Shown here: positions 34,946-44,255 of the stretch, one piece after another | Position numbering within the stretch: the stretch's first letter is position 1 | Layout of the letters: the number at the start of each line of letters is the position of its first letter | From: Austropuccinia psidii | Taxonomy: Eukaryota; Basidiomycota; Pucciniomycetes; Pucciniales; Sphaerophragmiaceae | Assembly (NCBI GenBank): GCA_023105745.1 | Contig: JALGQZ010000007.1 | Location: 54,417,569-54,481,568, forward strand | DNA: 64,000 bases | Direction: 5' to 3' | Notes under the pieces: model-generated | What the model saw: only the letters and a program-made list of their open reading frames with translations | What the model was told of the DNA's origin: nothing | Database searches by the model: none | Position numbers and translations under genes: made by a program

Positions 34946-36394
34946 TCATTGATGAGACTGTTCAGTCCTCCTAGAGGCTCTGAATCTCCTTAAATGAAGG
35001 TTTCCATCTGGTATGGCATCCTCTGCCAACCATTTGTCTTTGTCAGCTGTCTGGTTCTTGCATCTGACTAGATATTGTCTCTGATCCTTCCCATTAAGTC
35101 TGATTTTTCTGGCCCTGATGATTTTACTCACAGGTCCAGGAGAGTCTTCTACTTCCACTATTTCTGGTTGAGTGATGTTTTTCTTCCTGGAGGGGAATTT
35201 ATCCTCCTCTGTTTGGAAGTATGGTTTGACCAGGCTCACTGGAAAGACTGGGTGTTTCCTAGAAAACTCCTCAGTGAGCTTGACCTCTACTGCATTCTTC
35301 CCTATCAACTTAATGATAGTAAAGGGCCCTACAAATGAGTCTCTCATTTTCTTAGGTCCTTTGAGATTGTTAAAGTTCAGTGTAGACACTAACACCTGGT
35401 CCCCTTCCTTGAAGTCAGGTTCCATATGTGACTTGTCCCACCTTTGCTTGTTATACTCTTTGGCCTCAGCTATGCATTTGGCAGCAGTATCACAGGCTTT
35501 CTTCCACATACCATGGAAGTCTTTGGCTGTGGGGTGGATGGTCAGAAGATTTTTCTTCAAGTGATCCACAGGTAACAGGGGATTCCACCCTTTCTCTACC
35601 AGTGCAGGTGTTTTTCCTGTGGTAGAGTGCTGGCTTGTATTATAAGCCAGTTGGACTGCTGGTAAGAGGGTGACCCAATCATGGGTGTATCCCTCATGGT
35701 CCTTGTATTCCATGCCATAGGCACAGAACCTCCTGAGGATGTCCTCCATTGTTTGGATCATCCTCTCAGCTAGGCCATCTGTTTGTGGATGGTAAGCTGT
35801 GGAAAAAGCAAGCTTGGTGCCAAGCATGTCATATAAATTGGTCCAAAATTCTGATCTGAATTTTGGGTCCCTGTCACTAATTATGATCTTAGGCACTCCA
35901 CAGGTGGATATGATGTTATTCCAAAATAACAGAGCAGTGTCCATGGCTGTGTCCTCTTTATGGCATGGTAGACATCTCATGCTCTTGCTGAACCTATCAA
36001 CTATGATTAAGCAGGCATTGTAGTTTTCTTTGCCTCCTGGGACAAGTCCTGTGGCCCAGTCCATGTTGATGGTTTCCCATGGGTGTTTGGGTTCTTCTAT
36101 GTGTTGAAGCAACCCATATTTCTTCCCATGTTTTCTATTTGCCTTTTGGCATCTTTCACAAGTGTTGATGTATTCACTCAACTCTTGCTCCCACTTGGGC
36201 CACCAATCTGTGCTTGCTACCCTCTCTTTAGTCCTTTCCTCACTCATGTGTCCCATATAGGGGCAGTCATGGCATTCCTGCAGGATTAAAGAGATGTGGT
36301 CTCTGTCTATCACTGTGAGTGCACTGGTGTGCTTTTCTCTGTGATAAATCAGGCCATCTATAAGGAAGAATTTATTGTCCTTATAGGCCCTCAA
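34946..36394 (-). CDS. gag-pol: Element C integrase and chromodomain (3' part of gag-pol)
   Basis: 482 codons open in the same phase as the upstream gag-pol frame; its first Met is residue 1470 of that frame and not necessarily a start. The HHCC zinc domain uses H42, H49, C79 and C82. The catalytic core has D112 (NMDWATG), D174 (IISDRDPKF) and E210 (QTDGLAERM), the D,D35E spacing of active integrases. The C-terminal domain includes [18 protein letters not shown] at 356-358 and [12 protein letters not shown]. Residues about 415-475 form a chromodomain-like tail ([29 protein letters not shown]). It would splice cDNA into chromosomes, with the chromodomain steering to modified chromatin. All key residues are present. 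It ends 25 bases from the 3' LTR. Confidence 0.96.
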   Translation of the reverse strand: MRAYKDNKFFLIDGLIYHREKHTSALTVIDRDHISLILQECHDCPYMGHMSEERTKERVASTDWWPKWEQELSEYINTCERCQKANRKHGKKYGLLQHIEEPKHPWETINMDWATGLVPGGKENYNACLIIVDRFSKSMRCLPCHKEDTAMDTALLFWNNIISTCGVPKIIISDRDPKFRSEFWTNLYDMLGTKLAFSTAYHPQTDGLAERMIQTMEDILRRFCAYGMEYKDHEGYTHDWVTLLPAVQLAYNTSQHSTTGKTPALVEKGWNPLLPVDHLKKNLLTIHPTAKDFHGMWKKACDTAAKCIAEAKEYNKQRWDKSHMEPDFKEGDQVLVSTLNFNNLKGPKKMRDSFVGPFTIIKLIGKNAVEVKLTEEFSRKHPVFPVSLVKPYFQTEEDKFPSRKKNITQPEIVEVEDSPGPVSKIIRARKIRLNGKDQRQYLVRCKNQTADKDKWLAEDAIPDGNLHLRRFRASRRTEQSHQ

Positions 36395-36973
36395 CCAGGG
36401 TTCCTCCAGCTGGGTTTCCAGTTCTGGGCTCCTGTATTTTTGTTGAAGGAGTTGGAGTAGTATGCTACACTGTTTGTGTTTAGCATAAGATTTCAGTACT
36501 GCATTGAAAAATTCATTGTGCAGTTCTGAGGAACTTATTCCCAGTATGGGGGTTTCTGTCCCTTCTGAATCAGTGTTTCCACTGTCAAGGGTACCACTCC
36601 CTGGTGTCTATTCAGAGAATCTGAAGTTCTTCTTCCTATTTATTTCCATAAAATGGATAGGAACTTTTGCAGCAACTTCAGGGTCATAAGCTGGATTGCT
36701 TTTGACATTGTCCAGTTGCCATCTGCTAAGGCCATCTGCATTGGTATGGCTTTTACCTTCCTTGTATATGATGGTCATGTTCCCTCTATACTCCTGGATG
36801 GCTATTTGCCATCTCAGCATGTGTCTATTAGTAGTCTTCATGTTTAGTAAAGACTTCAAGGCTGTGCAGTCTGTGTAGACTTCAAAGACTTCTCCCTCCA
36901 AATAATAATGAAGTTTTTCTAGAGCCCAGACTAGATATAGACATTCTGTCTGGGTGGCCCCATACCTGGCTTC
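36395..36973 (-). pseudogene. gag-pol: Element C RNase H end and linker, between two in-frame stops
   Basis: This stays in the gag-pol phase from the TGA at 36974-36976 to the integrase part, with a TAG at 36608-36610 (codon 1398). It encodes the RNase H boxes [34 protein letters not shown] and [12 protein letters not shown], so the catalytic Glu and two Asp are kept, then an acidic/Thr-rich linker ([18 protein letters not shown]). The TAG lies in FRFSE-stop-TPGSG where a TGG-to-TAG change would be enough. Apart from the stops the region looks functional. Confidence 0.9.
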
Positions 36974-39900
36974 TCAATCTTTCAGTTGCCTGGAGATGTA
37001 ACATATTACACCTTCTTTTGGTTCACCATCCACAATTTGTCTTTGGTGAAGGGCTGCTCCTAATCCTTGGCTCCATGCTGCATCTATGTATAACTTGAAT
37101 GGTAGTTCAAAGTCAGGCAAGATGAGCACAGGTGCATTTGTGAGTTCATATTTGATCCTCTCATATGCATCCCTCCTTTCCTTGGTTATTTCAAAAACTA
37201 CATCCTTTGAGCATAATTTGTATAGACTACTAGTTATGTGTGCAAAGTTCTTAATGTGGTTTCTATCGTAGCTAGCAAACCCAAGGAAAGATTGCATCTC
37301 TTTGATGTTCTTTGGTACTGGCTTTTGCAGTACTTCTGCTACTTTGTTCTGGTCAATTGCCAGACTAAGGCCTGAGACTTTGTGTCCTAGAGCTAGTAGC
37401 TCTTGTTGGCCAAAATTACACTTTTTAAGTGAAATTTTTAGATTGATGGGTGTACATTTACTTAGCACTCTGTCTATGTATTGTACATGATCTTCCCATG
37501 TCTCTGAGTATATAATGATATCATCAATATATACTACCATCCAGCCTTCCATTATTTCTTCTTGAAATATGGTGTCCATCATCCTTTGGAAGTGGGCTGG
37601 TGCATTCTTGATGCCAAATGGCATCCTGGTGTACTCATATATGCCCATATGGCATATAATTCTGAGTAATTTCATGGAGTTTGGTTTAACTCCATTTTGG
37701 TGGAAGCCCTTCATACAATCCATCTTGGTTATGTATTTGGCTTTGGCCAATTTATCCAAGGCATGAGGTATCCTTGGTATAGGGTACCTGTCTGCTTTTG
37801 TGTAGTTGTTCAGGGCTCTGAAGTCTCCACACAATCTAGACTTGCCATTATGCCAGGTGATTAGGACAGGAGTGGTGATTTCCACTATTTCATTATGTCC
37901 AATTTTCCTAATGACATCCATGTCCAGGAGTTCATTGATGTGTTTTTCAATTTCTTTCCTGGTTTCCAGACTTGCTGGATAAGGAGGTCTCCTCAGCATG
38001 GGTGGATAGGGCCTTTCTACATCCAGATATAGTTCTATATCATGGCCTTTGATCTTGCCTAATGGTTCTTCACCAATGGCAAATGCTGGTCTATTCTTCC
38101 TCAGCATCTTCAGTAAACTTAGCTTTTGTTTACTGGTGAGGGTAGTGCTAAACTGTCCCTCTCTGAATTCTTTCAGAAGTTCTTCCAGTGGGTCCTGAGA
38201 AGATATCTGGTATATATCAAGAGAAAATTTCTTTTCCTTGTTAGTACCAATGGTGATATGCCTATTTTTACTATTGTAAATATCTATGCCATACATCCTC
38301 TGGTAACCTGCTCCCAGTAAAAACCCTTGGATGTGGGCATCTTCAAGCACTACAAACTCTGGGTTGAGTCTGATATTACCTTTTCTGTGGGGTATAATTA
38401 TCTCTTTGATAATTGTCCCAATAGAGGTCATCTTTCCAGATGCACTCTTAAAGTTCTTTGCCTTGGTGGGCAAGAGTTCTTTTTCCCAGTTTGGGAAGTG
38501 GTTATCCAGATAATTTCTGGCCACTATGGAGCAGTGTGCTCCACTGTCAATGATCAGTGGGTGCTGAGCATTGTCAATACATACAGTCATTCTTGTGGAT
38601 GTTCCATGTATATATGCCATTCCTTTGGTTGGTGTAACCAGGAATGTTTGTGCATCTTGTGTATGTTTACACAAGTTCTTGTTGGCAGTCTCTTGTGGCA
38701 TGCCTGCTTCCAACTGTATATCCTGGATTTCTAGTGGGGTTTCCTCTTGGTATTCCATTAGAAATTCCTCTCTTGGGTCTTGATCCTCATCAGATGGTTC
38801 TCTGATGGCATCACCCATAGAGTCTGATTCAGAATCCTCTGTTGGAGGTTCTTCTTCAGAGACTTGTTCTATAGCATAGACTTTCTTCTTTGCTTTTGGA
38901 CAGTTGTTAGCATAGTGGTCTGTTGAACCACAATTGTGACAAGAATTTTTCTTCTTTGCCACTTCTGCCACTCTTTCTCTGGGTTTGTCTTTAAACTCTA
39001 CCCTGAAAGGTTGTTTCTCTTTGAAACTATTGCTTCTATATGGGGTGAATTTCCCTATATTAGTCCTTTTCCTTATGTCTTGTAAGGTATTGGCTATATC
39101 ATCTAGAGTGCAATTTTGGTTGCATCTGCACTTTACTGCATGCTCTAGTTCTCCTGGCAGTTGTGTCAGAAGTTTATGATTCCTCATTTGAATGTTCATT
39201 TGAGGATCAATGGCTTTAAGTCTTTTAGACTGTCTAAGACACCACTCATATGGATCTTTGTCCACAGAGTATTTGTCATTTTCAAATGACATGGTCTTTT
39301 GCCATATCCAAGTTCCATTACTGTACTTTTGGATTATTTGACTCTTCCACCATGGCCAATTTCTTCTGCCATGGATTTCTTTCATTTCAGTGTACCATAT
39401 ACTTGCATGACCTTTAAATTCAGTATTCAGTCTAGCAGTAATCCAGTAATCTGGTATGCTTGGTACATCAATGAAGAGTCTATCAATATAATCTATGAGT
39501 TCCATATGATCATATTCTCCTGATCCAGAGAATTTGGGCCAGCTTGAGGCCTCAGGAAGCTGTTTCAAGGCTTCCTTCTCTGAATAAGACATGCCATCTC
39601 CATCCTGGTATTGTGATGGAGATCTTGCCTTATTCAACAACATGGCATCTGGTTTGATGTCATCTGGTTGATATGGATTCTCCATAGCTTGGCCTTGTGG
39701 TTGGGGCTTTAAGCTATGGTAGGCATCAAACAATTTGTTAATGTCTTGGTTCAGACACTCCCTGTCCCTGCTGCTATGGTGTTGTTCTTCAGAGACTTGA
39801 TTCAGTGTCTTGTTGGTTTCCTCAGAGGCTTTGCTCAGTTGAGCATATCCTTCCTGAAGGTTCTTAACTATCTGCTCCAATGAGGCTTGAGTTTTTCTCA

Positions 39901-40801
39901 TCCTCTCTTGGGCAGTTGCAAATTCTGCAGCCTGCTTTGCAGATTGCTCAGCATATTGGGACATTTGCAACCACAGTGTGTCACTGTTGATGTTTCTCTC
40001 AGATGTGATAATGTTATTTTCAGTCTGAGTGGGGGTAATGTTTCTATTACTAGGACTACTGATTCTAGAGTGGTTTACAACTACTTCTGGTTCTTGTGTA
40101 CTTCTTTTACCAAATCTAACAGCTTCTGGATCATGGGGTCTGACTCTTTCCTCCTCTGGTTGAAGGAGGCTTTGTTCTTGCCCTTGTTGCCTTGTCTTCT
40201 CCTGGAAACTTCCTGGAATTGTGAAGAATGGTGACTCTTGGCCACTGATCTGCTGGTTTCTGAATGGTGAGAAGCCACTGGAGAGCTGATTTGGCTTGCT
40301 CCTTGTGAACCTGAAGGAATCTGAGTAGGCCCTGTCTGGGTTAACTGTTCTTCTATATCTTGGATAGTGGCTTGGTTCTCCCTTATCCTCTGTGCCCTTG
40401 CCTCCAGGAGTCTGTGCTGCCTGGTAGGGTTCCAACCCTTGGTGATTACCATAAGGTCCTTGAAGTCTATCTCTTTGAGACAGATCTTCTGGCAACTTGA
40501 TCCCAGTTCTGCCCAGTGAGTTGCTAGGTTGAACCTCTTGTTGTCCATGCTCCATTGAAACAAATTTTTGAGGAGTTGGTGGATTTGAAGAACTTGATCC
40601 ATATCCTTCCAGTCCTCTGGTTTGAGGTTTCTGTTGAATTGGAGTGTGAATGGCAAGGTTGATATTATCTCCCTCATTGTTTAGCCATCCACCACTATGT
40701 CCAATGTGTCTTCTTTCAGGTCTTCTGGTTCTAGACATTCCTGCTCTATCCTCTGGCTGGTTCCTTTGGAAGCCAAGGTCTCTGAGGTATGCAGGGGACA
40801 T
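36974..40801 (-). CDS. gag-pol: Element C gag-protease-RT (5' part of gag-pol, 1,275 codons)
   Basis: From MSPAYLRDLGFQRN: residues 1-270 Gln/Ser/Pro/Arg-rich, overlapped by another ORF; 279-341 coiled coil (QMSQYAEQSAKQAAEF ... KASEETNKTLNQVSEEQ); about 415-600 capsid-like (WPKFSGSGEYDHMELIDYID, WPWWKSQIIQKY); CCHC knuckle C621-C624-H629-C634; acidic linker; retropepsin with DSG starting at D752; RT about 940-1125 with GDFRALNNY, KGFHQNGVKPN and YIDD at 1091-1094; thumb ALGHKVSGLSLAI; first RNase H Asp at 1240. A TGA at codon 1276 interrupts RNase H. It is a Ty3-type fused Gag-Pol. The start is uncertain: the frame opens only six codons above this ATG, inside the upstream ORF. Confidence 0.95.
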   Translation of the reverse strand: MSPAYLRDLGFQRNQPEDRAGMSRTRRPERRHIGHSGGWLNNEGDNINLAIHTPIQQKPQTRGLEGYGSSSSNPPTPQKFVSMEHGQQEVQPSNSLGRTGIKLPEDLSQRDRLQGPYGNHQGLEPYQAAQTPGGKGTEDKGEPSHYPRYRRTVNPDRAYSDSFRFTRSKPNQLSSGFSPFRNQQISGQESPFFTIPGSFQEKTRQQGQEQSLLQPEEERVRPHDPEAVRFGKRSTQEPEVVVNHSRISSPSNRNITPTQTENNIITSERNINSDTLWLQMSQYAEQSAKQAAEFATAQERMRKTQASLEQIVKNLQEGYAQLSKASEETNKTLNQVSEEQHHSSRDRECLNQDINKLFDAYHSLKPQPQGQAMENPYQPDDIKPDAMLLNKARSPSQYQDGDGMSYSEKEALKQLPEASSWPKFSGSGEYDHMELIDYIDRLFIDVPSIPDYWITARLNTEFKGHASIWYTEMKEIHGRRNWPWWKSQIIQKYSNGTWIWQKTMSFENDKYSVDKDPYEWCLRQSKRLKAIDPQMNIQMRNHKLLTQLPGELEHAVKCRCNQNCTLDDIANTLQDIRKRTNIGKFTPYRSNSFKEKQPFRVEFKDKPRERVAEVAKKKNSCHNCGSTDHYANNCPKAKKKVYAIEQVSEEEPPTEDSESDSMGDAIREPSDEDQDPREEFLMEYQEETPLEIQDIQLEAGMPQETANKNLCKHTQDAQTFLVTPTKGMAYIHGTSTRMTVCIDNAQHPLIIDSGAHCSIVARNYLDNHFPNWEKELLPTKAKNFKSASGKMTSIGTIIKEIIIPHRKGNIRLNPEFVVLEDAHIQGFLLGAGYQRMYGIDIYNSKNRHITIGTNKEKKFSLDIYQISSQDPLEELLKEFREGQFSTTLTSKQKLSLLKMLRKNRPAFAIGEEPLGKIKGHDIELYLDVERPYPPMLRRPPYPASLETRKEIEKHINELLDMDVIRKIGHNEIVEITTPVLITWHNGKSRLCGDFRALNNYTKADRYPIPRIPHALDKLAKAKYITKMDCMKGFHQNGVKPNSMKLLRIICHMGIYEYTRMPFGIKNAPAHFQRMMDTIFQEEIMEGWMVVYIDDIIIYSETWEDHVQYIDRVLSKCTPINLKISLKKCNFGQQELLALGHKVSGLSLAIDQNKVAEVLQKPVPKNIKEMQSFLGFASYDRNHIKNFAHITSSLYKLCSKDVVFEITKERRDAYERIKYELTNAPVLILPDFELPFKLYIDAAWSQGLGAALHQRQIVDGEPKEGVICYISRQLKD
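40081..40677 (-). CDS. Element C overprinted ORF (198 codons) inside gag
   Basis: It is fully inside gag-pol residues about 42-240 but in another phase. It starts MREIISTLPF at 40677, two codons below a TAA, so this is the first possible Met. Residues about 15-100 look helical and amphipathic (DWKDMDQVLQIHQLLKNLF, WAELGSSCQKICLKEIDFKD, KGWNPTRQHRLLEARAQRI), then a Gln/Ser-rich part and a basic part (RRRQGNKGKNKASFNQRRKE) ending in DPMIQKLLDLVKEVHKNQK. The composition looks more like a folded protein than the gag frame opposite, which is low in hydrophobic residues here. Elements B and A keep an alternative-frame ORF in the corresponding place. I do not recognise a domain. The basic tail suggests nucleic-acid binding. 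It could be the original Gag N-terminal piece reached by leaky scanning or frameshifting. Confidence 0.65.
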   Translation of the reverse strand: MREIISTLPFTLQFNRNLKPEDWKDMDQVLQIHQLLKNLFQWSMDNKRFNLATHWAELGSSCQKICLKEIDFKDLMVITKGWNPTRQHRLLEARAQRIRENQATIQDIEEQLTQTGPTQIPSGSQGASQISSPVASHHSETSRSVAKSHHSSQFQEVSRRRQGNKGKNKASFNQRRKESDPMIQKLLDLVKEVHKNQK

Positions 40802-41150
40802 ATAAGTGTTTGCAAGCAGTCAAAAACTTTATGTTCTTAGGGTATTTACCTTTGACTGTGCCTTGTACAGATTTGTTATCTGCTGCTTTGGGCAGTTTGC
40901 CTTTGGAAGTTACAACTGGGTTAATAATTGTAATCTTCCCTGTACAAGTGGTTAAGGTTGGTTTACCTTGTATTGAAGCAGAGTTTCGTGGTTTTCTACT
41001 CCTCTGAGTGGCTATTGGTGTCCACTTCTTGGCTGTAATGAGGCCTTCACTAAGGCTTTTTCCTTTACCCTTGCTGCCCTCTGGTTCTGAGGGTGTCACT
41101 GGTGTGTTGGCCTGTGACTGGGTTTCAAGTGGGATGTAGTTTTCTTCCAC
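40746..41150 (-). CDS. Element C upstream ORF (134 codons)
   Basis: It begins MEENYIPLETQSQANTP at 41150, the first substantial ORF after the primer-binding site and leader. It is Lys/Thr/Pro-rich and basic (SEPEGSKGKGKSLSEG, TAKKWTPIATQRSRKPRN, GKLPKAADNKSVQGTVKGKY). It ends at 40746, overlapping the gag-pol frame by 56 bases in another phase. No domain recognised. It might be a small basic accessory protein or the first exon-like piece of Gag joined by frameshifting or splicing. Being open in a young element supports a real product. Confidence 0.6.
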   Translation of the reverse strand: MEENYIPLETQSQANTPVTPSEPEGSKGKGKSLSEGLITAKKWTPIATQRSRKPRNSASIQGKPTLTTCTGKITIINPVVTSKGKLPKAADNKSVQGTVKGKYPKNIKFLTACKHLYVPCIPQRPWLPKEPARG

Positions 41151-41727
41151 TGAATCAAAACAGGAAAAAGAGGGCTTATGTCAGTTAAGACTTCTTAAAA
41201 GGCTGGTTTTGCACATCTAAGAATGGCCTCTGGGCTTTTATATTATTACAGTATGCCCTTGTATAATGACAGTGTAATTGAATTAACAATTTCACGTCAA
41301 AAATACAGCTTATGGTGTCCTGTCACACTGTTTGTGTGTCAGTATCCCTCAGATACACTTGTGGTTTGCAAGTGTATTCTGTAAAAGTGGTTTGTATACA
41401 AGTGTTATTGAATTAACAATACACTTGACCACCCCTCAACTGATGGTTTTTCAGTCAGAGGTGTCCTTATTCAGTCAAGAATACAGGACTTTATTAGTGG
41501 CTTATGTGTTTTTATATGCAAAACACACCAAAAATAATAAATTACTGTGGGTGTCAACCACACAAAAAATACTCTTATAATATGACTATATATAAAAAAA
41601 GGTGAGAATATATAAAATATATATATTTAAATAGAAATTAGGCCTAAAAAAGGATAAAACAATGTGTTAATAAGTCATAAAAAAGAGAAAAGACTTACTT
41701 GTAAGGTCCCAAAAAGGTCAAAAACAT
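41151..41727 (-). other. Element C 5' leader with two related stem-loops
   Basis: One hairpin lies at 41353-41377 (arms ATACACTTG/CAAGTGTAT, 7-nt loop) and one at 41399-41427 (CAAGTGTTATTG paired with CAATACACTTG, one bulged base, 6-nt loop). They share the same arm sequence, so alternative pairings are possible. A 14-base direct repeat ATTGAATTAACAAT is at 41277-41290 and 41407-41420. The rest is A/T-rich and non-coding. Such leaders usually hold packaging and dimerisation signals. Confidence 0.6.
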
Positions 41728-41740
41728 GGCCACGCCCCCA
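41728..41740 (-). other. Element C primer-binding site
   Basis: The minus strand reads TGGGGGCGTGGCC, three bases inside the 5' LTR, followed by ATG. It shares TGGGGGC with A and B but the next bases differ (GTG against CCA). The primer tRNA was not identified. Confidence 0.75.
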
Positions 41741-41743
41741 AAA

Positions 41744-43173
41744 TGTCAGGTTGATACTATGATAAAGGTATAACTAGGCTAATTACAACTTTAACTGTGT
41801 ATGTGACACGGCAGAAAATGATTTAAAAGAGGTTTATAAAGGTTTATGATAAGATAAAAGGGTTCTACTATTGAGGAATAGTGGTGGTGAGCGCTATTGA
41901 GAACCCTGGGTGCAGGCTTTATCTGCTGGATTACAATAATAAAGTCTACAATAATTAAAGATTATAATTATACCTGATTATTTAACCAAGAGTAAAACTG
42001 TTTTTGACAGTTTACTACGTAGGTTATTCAAGAGCAGGATGAGGAAAGGTTTTTGGCAGTGAAAAGCCCTCCTTTTATCCTGAAATTGAGGTGAAAAGAC
42101 TGTTAGACCTTTTCACGTAGAGGAAGTGAAGATTTTTCACTCCTCATGACAGGCTTGTGGTTTGCAAACAGCCTGTATACCCTGTATTGGGCTCAGATGT
42201 GGTTTTGAAACCACATCTGGGCAGTTTTCACCAATACAGGGTGAAAATTTTCATCTGGGGACCTCACAGCCTGATTCTGACGTGTATGACGCGTAGAATG
42301 CTGTACAGAAGCTGTATGGGACCCCAGTATTGACTGACATATGAGGTATTGAAGTAAAAACATGCTTCTTCGTCTATTTGACACCTCATATTCATGGTTA
42401 TAGGGTATTATCCCATGGTAAGGCTGTATATGACAGCAGGTGGGATTTTTACCTTAAAATGGTCACACCTCTGTCAGTTTTTGAGATATCAAGCTCAAAG
42501 TTGGTTCATTGAATAGCCCTGTATGAGCTCTACACAATGGTACCCAGCTTGACATGGTTATCATTAAATATGGCAAAGTTATCCCATGTACAAGTGTTTT
42601 TATACATTGGCGTGTTTTGGGCAAAAGCTGTATTAAGCTTGTTTGGCCAATAACTTCTGTTCTAGTTGAGATATGAGGAAATGGATGACACCATCAGATA
42701 GCCCTGATTGTGCCCTTTCCAAAAAGCCCCCACTTTAAGTATCTCACACTCAAACTGTAAAAGTTAGATGAGAGGTGAATATTTTGTTCACCCTTATTTG
42801 GTCTGAATTTGACCATAACTCAAGTAATACTGGTGCCAGCTCAGTTTGGCTAGTACCATTGAATAGCCCTGGCTTAGAGCTTCATTTTGAATACCCATTT
42901 GATGGGGTTAAGCCTCTCCTTCTAGATTTTAGATGAGAGGTGAAAATTAAGGTTTATGCTCAGCAATAACTTTGAGCAGGAATAACTTTGTTATTTCTTG
43001 TCCTATGGTGATGGGACTTATATTTTCAGGAAGAGGTGAGTTTCCTCTTTCTTTTGATACCTTTTGAGCTAATTTGGCTCAGCTCCATGTTTTGGTGGTA
43101 TTTTGGCTATACCATTGGTTTATGGTATTTTGGCTGTCATGTTTGTGCTCTGGTTTTGAGTCACAGGCTGACA
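41744..43173 (-). repeat. Element C 5' LTR
   Basis: 1,430 bp, TGTCAG...CTGACA, identical to the 3' LTR except nine substitutions by hand count, most of them in the last 550 bases. The palindrome is at 42194-42219. The LTR should hold the promoter; I could not place a convincing TATA box or start site. Confidence 0.97.
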
Positions 43174-43178
43174 TACAC

Positions 43179-43520
43179 AGTTTCAAATAGGTATCCAATT
43201 CCTAGAATCCAAGAAACCTTGACCCGATTGTCTAAAGCCAAGTATATAACATCAATGGACGCATTGAAAGGCTTTCACCAGATTGGTTTGATGCCTAAAG
43301 CTAAGAAATTACTTAGAATTATCACTCACTGTGGTATTTATGAGTATCTTAGGTTGCCATTTGGTATTAAGAATGCTCCATCTCATTATCAAAGAATGAT
43401 GAATACCATCTTCCCAAAGGTTTATCTGGAGGATGGCTTATCATTCATATTAATGATATCATCATATGTTCTGATTAATGGTCTTTGCACCTTGAAAGAC
43501 TTGCAAGAGTACTTCAAAAA
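43179..43520 (+). pseudogene. Element B reverse transcriptase, 3' part
   Basis: It continues the interrupted RT: SNRYPIPRIQETLTRLSKAK, SMDALKGFHQIGLMPK, YEYLRLPFGIKNAPSHYQRM. In the frame reading GWLIIHINDIIICSD the catalytic YxDD appears as HIND, with the first Asp changed to Asn, followed by a stop. A frameshift near 43420 moves the visible ORF off this box. The ORF that starts in the element C LTR (43036) and runs into this is a chimera made by the insertion and not a gene. Confidence 0.9.
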
Positions 43521-43529
43521 GTTGCATAA

Positions 43530-44255
43530 GTGAATATGAAAATTTCACTCAAGAAATGCAATTTTGGTCTTGAAGACCTCAAAGCATTAGGACATATTGT
43601 TTCTGGTTTAAGCTTGGGTATTGACAAAAATAAAGTGGCAGCAGTGTTACTTAAGCCATTACCCCAGAATTATAAAGAAATGATGTCTTTCCTGGGATTT
43701 GCCCGTTATTATAGGCAACACTTGAAAGACTTTGGAATTCTGGCCAAGTCACTCTATAGAGTCTGTGATAAAAAGACAGTATTTGAGATGACACAGGAGA
43801 AAATTGAAGGTTATGAGAAGATAAGGAAAGCTCTTACAGAAGCACCTTTACTCCTCATGCCCGACTGCAATATACCTTTTAAATTTTACATTGATGCATG
43901 TCGAGATGGATTAGGGTCAGCCCTAAATCAAGTCAAAATGATTGATGACAAGCCTACAGAAGGACCAGTTTGTTACATCTCAAGACAAATCAAACCAACA
44001 GAAGCCATATATGGTGCAAGCCAGATGGAGTGCTTATGTTTGGTATGGGAACTTGAGAAATTACACCATTATGTTGATGGCAGTGTCTTTGAAGTGATAG
44101 CTGACTGTAATGCAGTTAAATCACTTCTCAACATGAGAACTCCCAACAGACATATGTTTAGATGGCAAATAGTCATTCAGGAATTTATAGGTAATATGAC
44201 TATAGTGCATAAAGCAGGGAACATTCACAAGAATGCTGATGGACTTAGCAGGTGA
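43530..44255 (+). pseudogene. Element B RT thumb/connection and RNase H
   Basis: 241 codons are open: [57 protein letters not shown] (RT thumb and connection), then RNase H with [52 protein letters not shown] and NADGLSR. All four acidic catalytic positions (D, E, D, D) are present. It ends at a TGA where element C has Trp. It is the best-preserved stretch of element B, but has no start of its own. Confidence 0.9.

Larger units (their letters stand above)
33491..43173 (-). mobile_element. Element C: complete, young chromodomain Ty3/Gypsy retrotransposon
   Basis: It is 9,683 bp and flanked by the perfect target duplication tacac (33486-33490 and 43174-43178). Both LTRs are 1,430 bp, begin TGTCAG and end CTGACA, and differ at nine positions by hand count. 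The minus strand carries, in order: primer-binding site, leader with hairpins, a 134-codon ORF, a long gag-pol frame that begins inside it in another phase, a 198-codon ORF embedded in gag, and a polypurine tract. The gag-pol frame is 1,952 codons with two stops. It sits in the RT of element B in opposite orientation. It is the youngest element here and may have moved recently, though this copy needs a partner or stop readthrough. Confidence 0.97.

Noticed and set aside
38327..38734. Long plus-strand ORFs antisense to element C (also 35172-35564 and 39887-40234)
   Set aside because: They are antisense shadows of a well-supported gag-pol frame, with Cys/Ser/Phe-rich composition and no domain.
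43036..43533. A 165-codon plus-strand ORF joining hydrophobic residues to RT sequence
   Set aside because: It starts in the element C LTR and runs across the insertion junction into the interrupted RT of element B; it is a chance fusion, not a gene.
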